Positions 61,770 to 64,000 of a DNA stretch of 64,000 bases are shown here, piece by piece. Position 1 is the stretch's first letter; every line of letters starts with the position of its first letter. Source of the stretch: Sialis fuliginosa (lineage: Eukaryota > Arthropoda > Insecta > Megaloptera > Sialidae); contig OY540813.1 of NCBI GenBank assembly GCA_961205875.1, positions 9,643,001 to 9,707,000 on the forward strand, written 5' to 3'. The notes beneath the pieces are model-generated. The model was given only the letters and a program-made list of their open reading frames with translations, did not search any database and was not told the origin of the DNA. The position numbers were made by a program, and so were the translations under genes.

Positions 61770-63635
61770 TTCTTTAAATAATCATCATGTTTGTCATGTT
61801 ACTTAAAAAAAATATAAGACTACTTTAGTTATTATTATCATGGGGTAATTGCAAAAAATTATATATTAAAGATCACGTATAATATTCAGAAGCCATAAAA
61901 ATAAGGTCAAAAAGAATATTTAATTACAGATCAATTTCGATAGCTACTGTTATGTACACTCGTGTAAAGAATCCGATGCAATATCGTTAACGATTTAGTC
62001 CATATAAAGATTAATTTTTATGAATTCGTTGGTGGCCACGCCGATAAAATGTAATAAAAAATACATTGGGATACGTCAATATCTCAGCGTGTAGCCAGGG
62101 GTTCAACTTCTGTCCGACATGCTAAATTATCCGAACCTTCAATACTACATACGAGAATTAATTACTCAAAAATATCATTAACCGATTTTATTTTTGTTTG
62201 TCTTAGATTAATGACCTCACAAGAAAGTATATCTGTAACATTAATGCGCAATTTTATTTCGATTTGCATGGTCACCATTTAATTGCACTTTAATAACAAA
62301 GACCAGTAATTAGCTATACGTACCTAGTATCTATATTAAAAACCAGAAAATGTAATTTTTTAAAATGTTTCTCATTATTCATGATAACAAAAATAAAAAT
62401 TGCAGTGTCTCTTTTTACGTCAGTGGAGATATCTAGAGTCACTCTAGTAGAGTCTCGACAGCGTCGCCATTTTTAGCCAAATCGGCGTTTTAATAAGATC
62501 GTGTGTGTGTCATTTTTAGCAAAAATAAAAAAATTACAATTAAAATTGAACATAATGTAATAATATAAAGTATATTTAATGATATTGACTGATAATATCA
62601 TAAAATACATCCGTAAGCGAGACTTGGCTACTGAACTACAATCAACCAAAAATCGATCCACGCTGTTCAGATTATTTTGGAGTGTCTTTAGAGATACCAC
62701 GTTAGCTAGTATTTTCTTATTTATGTACTACATATAAATACAATCTTGCTCCAGTGGATACAGATTGCTCCCTCAACAATACGAAAATATATCAATCAAA
62801 AACAAAATTAAAATATAACCTAAACCCCTGATATATTTTTGTCACTTTAAATATTCTTTAAAATAATGAGAGTTTTAAAAAATCTTTAAAAAGATACTTA
62901 ATTTTAAATAGTTCAATAAAGAGGTATGTACTATATATGTGACATCAAAGTTTAAACTTTATATACTCCAATAAAAAAATAGAATTTCCTTTTCTGTATC
63001 TACCGGTGGAAGTTGTAGAGAACAATATATATTATTATAGTATTTACTTTGTGAAATGTAGATTTATAGGATAAACTATACATATATCTACATATTTTTA
63101 TGCAAATATACCTATATATCACTGTGTAATGATACAAAATATACATTTAAATGCACATAGCAAAAGCCTTAAGTGTTAGAGAATAGGCAGGGCTGTACTA
63201 TTGTTTAGTAACCTTCAAATTGATCTTATAATGTTCAATAGTTTTAACTAACAATGGTTTTAATAATGATATACATATTAAAGTAATATTGTTTAGTATC
63301 AATTCAAAATGCAAAGTGTTTTCTTTTCGGATATTAGATTAGAGAGCGTCCATTAATTACGATTTTAATATAATTATCTGTAGTAGTAGAAAAGTACATT
63401 AATTAAATATTTTTTAGTCAATATACGAAAAAGCAATTACAACAGCCGAAACTGGTTTCAAATAACGTATTTTAAAATAATTAATTTAAAAATACATTAC
63501 TTAACAATTAACATGTCTGTAACATGAAAATAAATTTTGTTGCAAACCAAAACAAAAAATTTATTTTTAGTAGTTTGAAATTTTATCATGCTGAGTTAGC
63601 TATATTTTTGATTAGATACAATTTTCTCTATCTAT
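61770..63635. other. Gene-free AT-rich stretch
   Basis: A slightly GC-richer patch at 62405-62480 (GTCTCGACAGCGTCGCCATT) and another at 62030-62130. No exon or repeat partner recognised. The 75-codon minus-strand open stretch (62473-62700) starts with GTG. Confidence 0.4.
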
Positions 63636-63639
63636 GTTC

Positions 63640-63915
63640 TATAGTACGAGCCTGGAGTTAGTCACAATGATTGATACCAACCGCACAAGAAATAATTTGG
63701 TCTCAACTACCAAACGTGGATATCTCTATCGGGCTCGTGATTTACGTTTGGGATGTAATGACTACCTTGTAATGGGCAGCGATGTCGAACCAGTTTACTA
63801 AATTGGGCATTATTACTATTTGCCAAAAATGGGGTTGAGACGCGCGGGTCATGCGAACCGCCCAGATGGCGACCATCTACAACTACATGATACTGGCATA
63901 TTTTGAACGAGTCAA
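63640..63915. other. GC-rich islet of unknown nature
   Basis: GGCTCGTGATTTACGTTTGG, GTAATGGGCAGCGATGTCGA and GACGCGCGGGTCATGCGAAC stand out against AT-rich flanks. No long open frame, no tRNA fold and no visible inverted ends. It might be a promoter, a noncoding RNA or a piece of an unknown repeat. Confidence 0.3.
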
Positions 63916-64000
63916 TGTTTATTTCATTTATTTAGTACCTAATGCGAAACAATTCCAATAAATATTATATAGTATACAATTTGAAACACCTTAAATTCAA

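Noticed and set aside
1-64000. LTR, endogenous-virus or Polinton-like elements
   Set aside because: No long terminal direct repeats, no primer-binding site and no polymerase, capsid or envelope-like frame were seen in any part of the window.

Overview
The window is AT-rich nuclear DNA of an insect. The evidence is short AT-rich introns with GT-AG borders, an insect-type secreted lectin, an animal NADPH oxidase, and many small DNA transposons. The lineage is not certain. The Helitron (17.7 kb), the GGCCAAGTGCGTG repeat family (23.1, 34.1 and 54.2 kb) and frequent GGTACCTA motifs remind me of Lepidoptera first and Hemiptera second. Only two genes can be read with confidence. Most of the window is gene-poor sequence built from non-autonomous DNA transposons, tandem duplications and unrecognised AT-rich DNA. 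I saw no retrovirus-like, LTR, Polinton or other virus-derived element, no CRISPR array, no rRNA and no complete tRNA.

Left edge (47-1463, minus strand): six consecutive exons encode the EF-hand half of a NOX5-type NADPH oxidase. The catalytic half lies beyond position 1. The exons just upstream of 1463 on the minus strand are not identified. GC-richer islets at 1.74-2.0 kb and 2.74-2.92 kb are candidate promoters or leader exons.

3-39 kb: no convincing gene. This stretch carries a foldback element (3.5 kb), a 91-bp hAT MITE with a perfect 8-bp target duplication (9.9 kb), three tandem copies of a ~610-bp unit (14.3-16.2 kb), a Tigger-like MITE (16.3 kb), a Helitron with an internal 506-bp duplication (17.7 kb), a 1,021-bp piggyBac-type palindrome flanked by TTAA (21.0-22.0 kb), and copies of a TA-flanked MITE family (20.2, 36.4 and 38.8 kb). 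GC-richer islets at about 13.4, 22.1, 26.0 and 35.2 kb may be promoters or first exons.

39.2-40.9 kb, plus strand: a complete five-exon gene for a secreted 218-residue C-type lectin of the hemolymph lipopolysaccharide-binding type. Its upstream region has a GATA motif four bases from a kappaB-like decamer, an arrangement known from insect immune genes. Members of the same MITE family lie on both sides of the gene.

41-64 kb: no further convincing gene. It holds a 22-bp-module foldback element with a 6-bp target duplication (50.6 kb), a PIF/Harbinger-like MITE nested in an older repeat with its TTA target duplication preserved (54.2 kb), another TA-flanked MITE (61.2 kb), several hAT-like remnants, and GC-richer islets at 43.5, 48.8 and 63.8 kb.
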